DNA of 6,210 nt from an uncultured Clostridium sp. (GTDB lineage: Bacteria > Cyanobacteriota > Vampirovibrionia > Gastranaerophilales > Gastranaerophilaceae), in assembly GCA_958449715.1 (NCBI GenBank), contig CAUDIU010000089.1:1-6210 (forward strand), read 5' to 3'. The number at the start of each line of letters is the position of its first letter. Position 1 is the stretch's first letter. The translations under genes and the position numbers were made by a program. The notes under the pieces are model-generated. The model was not told where the DNA came from. It was given only the letters and a program-made list of their open reading frames with translations, and did not search any database. Shown in pieces: positions 5,660 through 6,210 of this stretch.

Positions 5660-6210
5660 TTAGAATGTTTTTTTGAATTTATTTAGAGCTTCTTTTAATT
5701 CTGTTTTATCAGAATCTTCTAGTTTAGCTCCGTCATTTAATTTTGCAACAAGTTCAGATAGGTTTGTGTTAAGGTATGCAAACCATTCTTTTTTGAATTT
5801 ATTGATGTCAGTATTTGGTACATCATCTAGAATTCCTTCGTTTGCTGCAAAAAGAATTGTAATTTGTTCAGCTACGCTCAATGGATTGTATTGAGGTTGT
5901 TTTAGAACTTCTGTAAGTTTTTCACCTCTCAATAATTGGTCTTTTGTTGATTGATCAAGATCTGATGCGAATTGAGCGAATGCTGCTAATTCATTATATT
6001 GAGCTAAGTCTAGTCTTAATTGACCTGCAACTTGCTTAATACCTTTAGTTTGAGCGGCACCACCAACACGAGAAACTGAAATTCCGGCATTGATAGCTGG
6101 TCTAACACCAGAGTTGAACAAATTAGATTCTAAGAAAATTTGTCCGTCTGTAATTGAAATAACGTTTGTTGGAATATATGCTGATACGTCACCTGCTTGA
6201 GTTTCAATGA
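5660..6210 (-). CDS. atpA: F1Fo ATP synthase subunit alpha, C-terminal part (5' end outside window)
   Basis: Alpha is the non-catalytic nucleotide-binding subunit of the F1 hexamer. The last 182 complete codons are present, about a third of the usual 500-odd residues; the frame stays open to the right edge. The upstream part reads IETQAGDVSAYIPTNV then ITDGQIFLESNLFNSGVRP, the conserved alpha sequence. ISVSRVGGAAQTKG follows, whose Arg after VS corresponds to the arginine finger that reaches the beta catalytic site (family knowledge). The C-terminal helical domain carries LAQYNELAAFAQFASDLD, LLRGEKLTEVLKQPQYNPLSV, and the end LNKFKKTF. The TTG at 6121 is an internal Leu codon, not a start, since homology continues upstream of it. 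The stop is TAA at 5662-5660. atpG follows after 66 nt containing a strong hairpin. Confidence 0.97.
   Translation of the reverse strand, partial: IETQAGDVSAYIPTNVISITDGQIFLESNLFNSGVRPAINAGISVSRVGGAAQTKGIKQVAGQLRLDLAQYNELAAFAQFASDLDQSTKDQLLRGEKLTEVLKQPQYNPLSVAEQITILFAANEGILDDVPNTDINKFKKEWFAYLNTNLSELVAKLNDGAKLEDSDKTELKEALNKFKKTF

Noticed and set aside
5673..5894. Open frame on the plus strand inside atpA
   Set aside because: It is antisense to the conserved alpha C-terminal domain; the reading frame is a by-product of that sequence.
6119..6121. TTG as a start codon for a short 153-residue protein
   Set aside because: Alpha-subunit homology continues without a break upstream to the window edge, so this is an internal Leu codon of a partial atpA.
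1..6210. CRISPR array, tRNA, rRNA, insertion sequence or integrase
   Set aside because: No regularly spaced repeats, cloverleaf-like stems, rRNA signatures, transposase motifs or terminal inverted repeats with target duplications were seen.

Overview
The window is AT-rich and looks like a piece of a cyanobacterium-related, non-photosynthetic genome, most likely a gut Vampirovibrionia / 'Candidatus Melainabacteria' (Gastranaerophilales-type) bacterium. The assignment is an inference from three things. The ATP synthase gamma subunit has cyanobacterial-style N- and C-terminal signatures. atpA-atpG sits at the end of its operon with no atpD-atpC following, as in cyanobacteria. The pilin-like protein and the N-terminal Asn-rich 'F-x-G' leaders of two unknown proteins match a style I recall from that group. 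No rRNA or marker gene is present to prove it.

Left region (1-3642, + strand): an AT-rich leader with an extended -10 promoter drives two tightly linked genes (212-1954 and 1969-3642, 14 bp apart). They encode proteins of 580 and 557 residues that are diverged paralogs of one another. Both share an F-x-G N-terminal leader, a 'PRT' block, a 'G-x-E-x-x-RRE-x-SG' block, an 'F-(K/R)-G-x-x-PT-(M/L)-DQ' block, a 'DELRE' block, about five matching hydrophobic segments and a short conserved C-terminal tail. I do not recognise a named family; this pair is the most likely undescribed system in the window.

Middle region (3646-4640): a type IV pilin/pseudopilin-like gene on the minus strand converges on the paralog pair with only 3 bp between stop codons. 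It has a consensus sigma-70-type promoter. A 72-residue XRE-family HTH protein is encoded divergently across a 101-bp intergenic region that holds a 12-bp palindrome, so it is a candidate regulator of the pilin, of itself, or of both. A bidirectional rho-independent terminator closes the HTH gene from the left and atpG from the right.

Right region (4661-6210, - strand): atpG (complete) and the C-terminal third of atpA (running off the right edge) form the end of an F1Fo ATP synthase operon. Between them lies a perfect 16-bp inverted repeat. One arm of it carries a good Shine-Dalgarno sequence, and the apex carries an ATG that opens a short out-of-frame ORF over the atpG start, a layout that could lower gamma synthesis relative to alpha.
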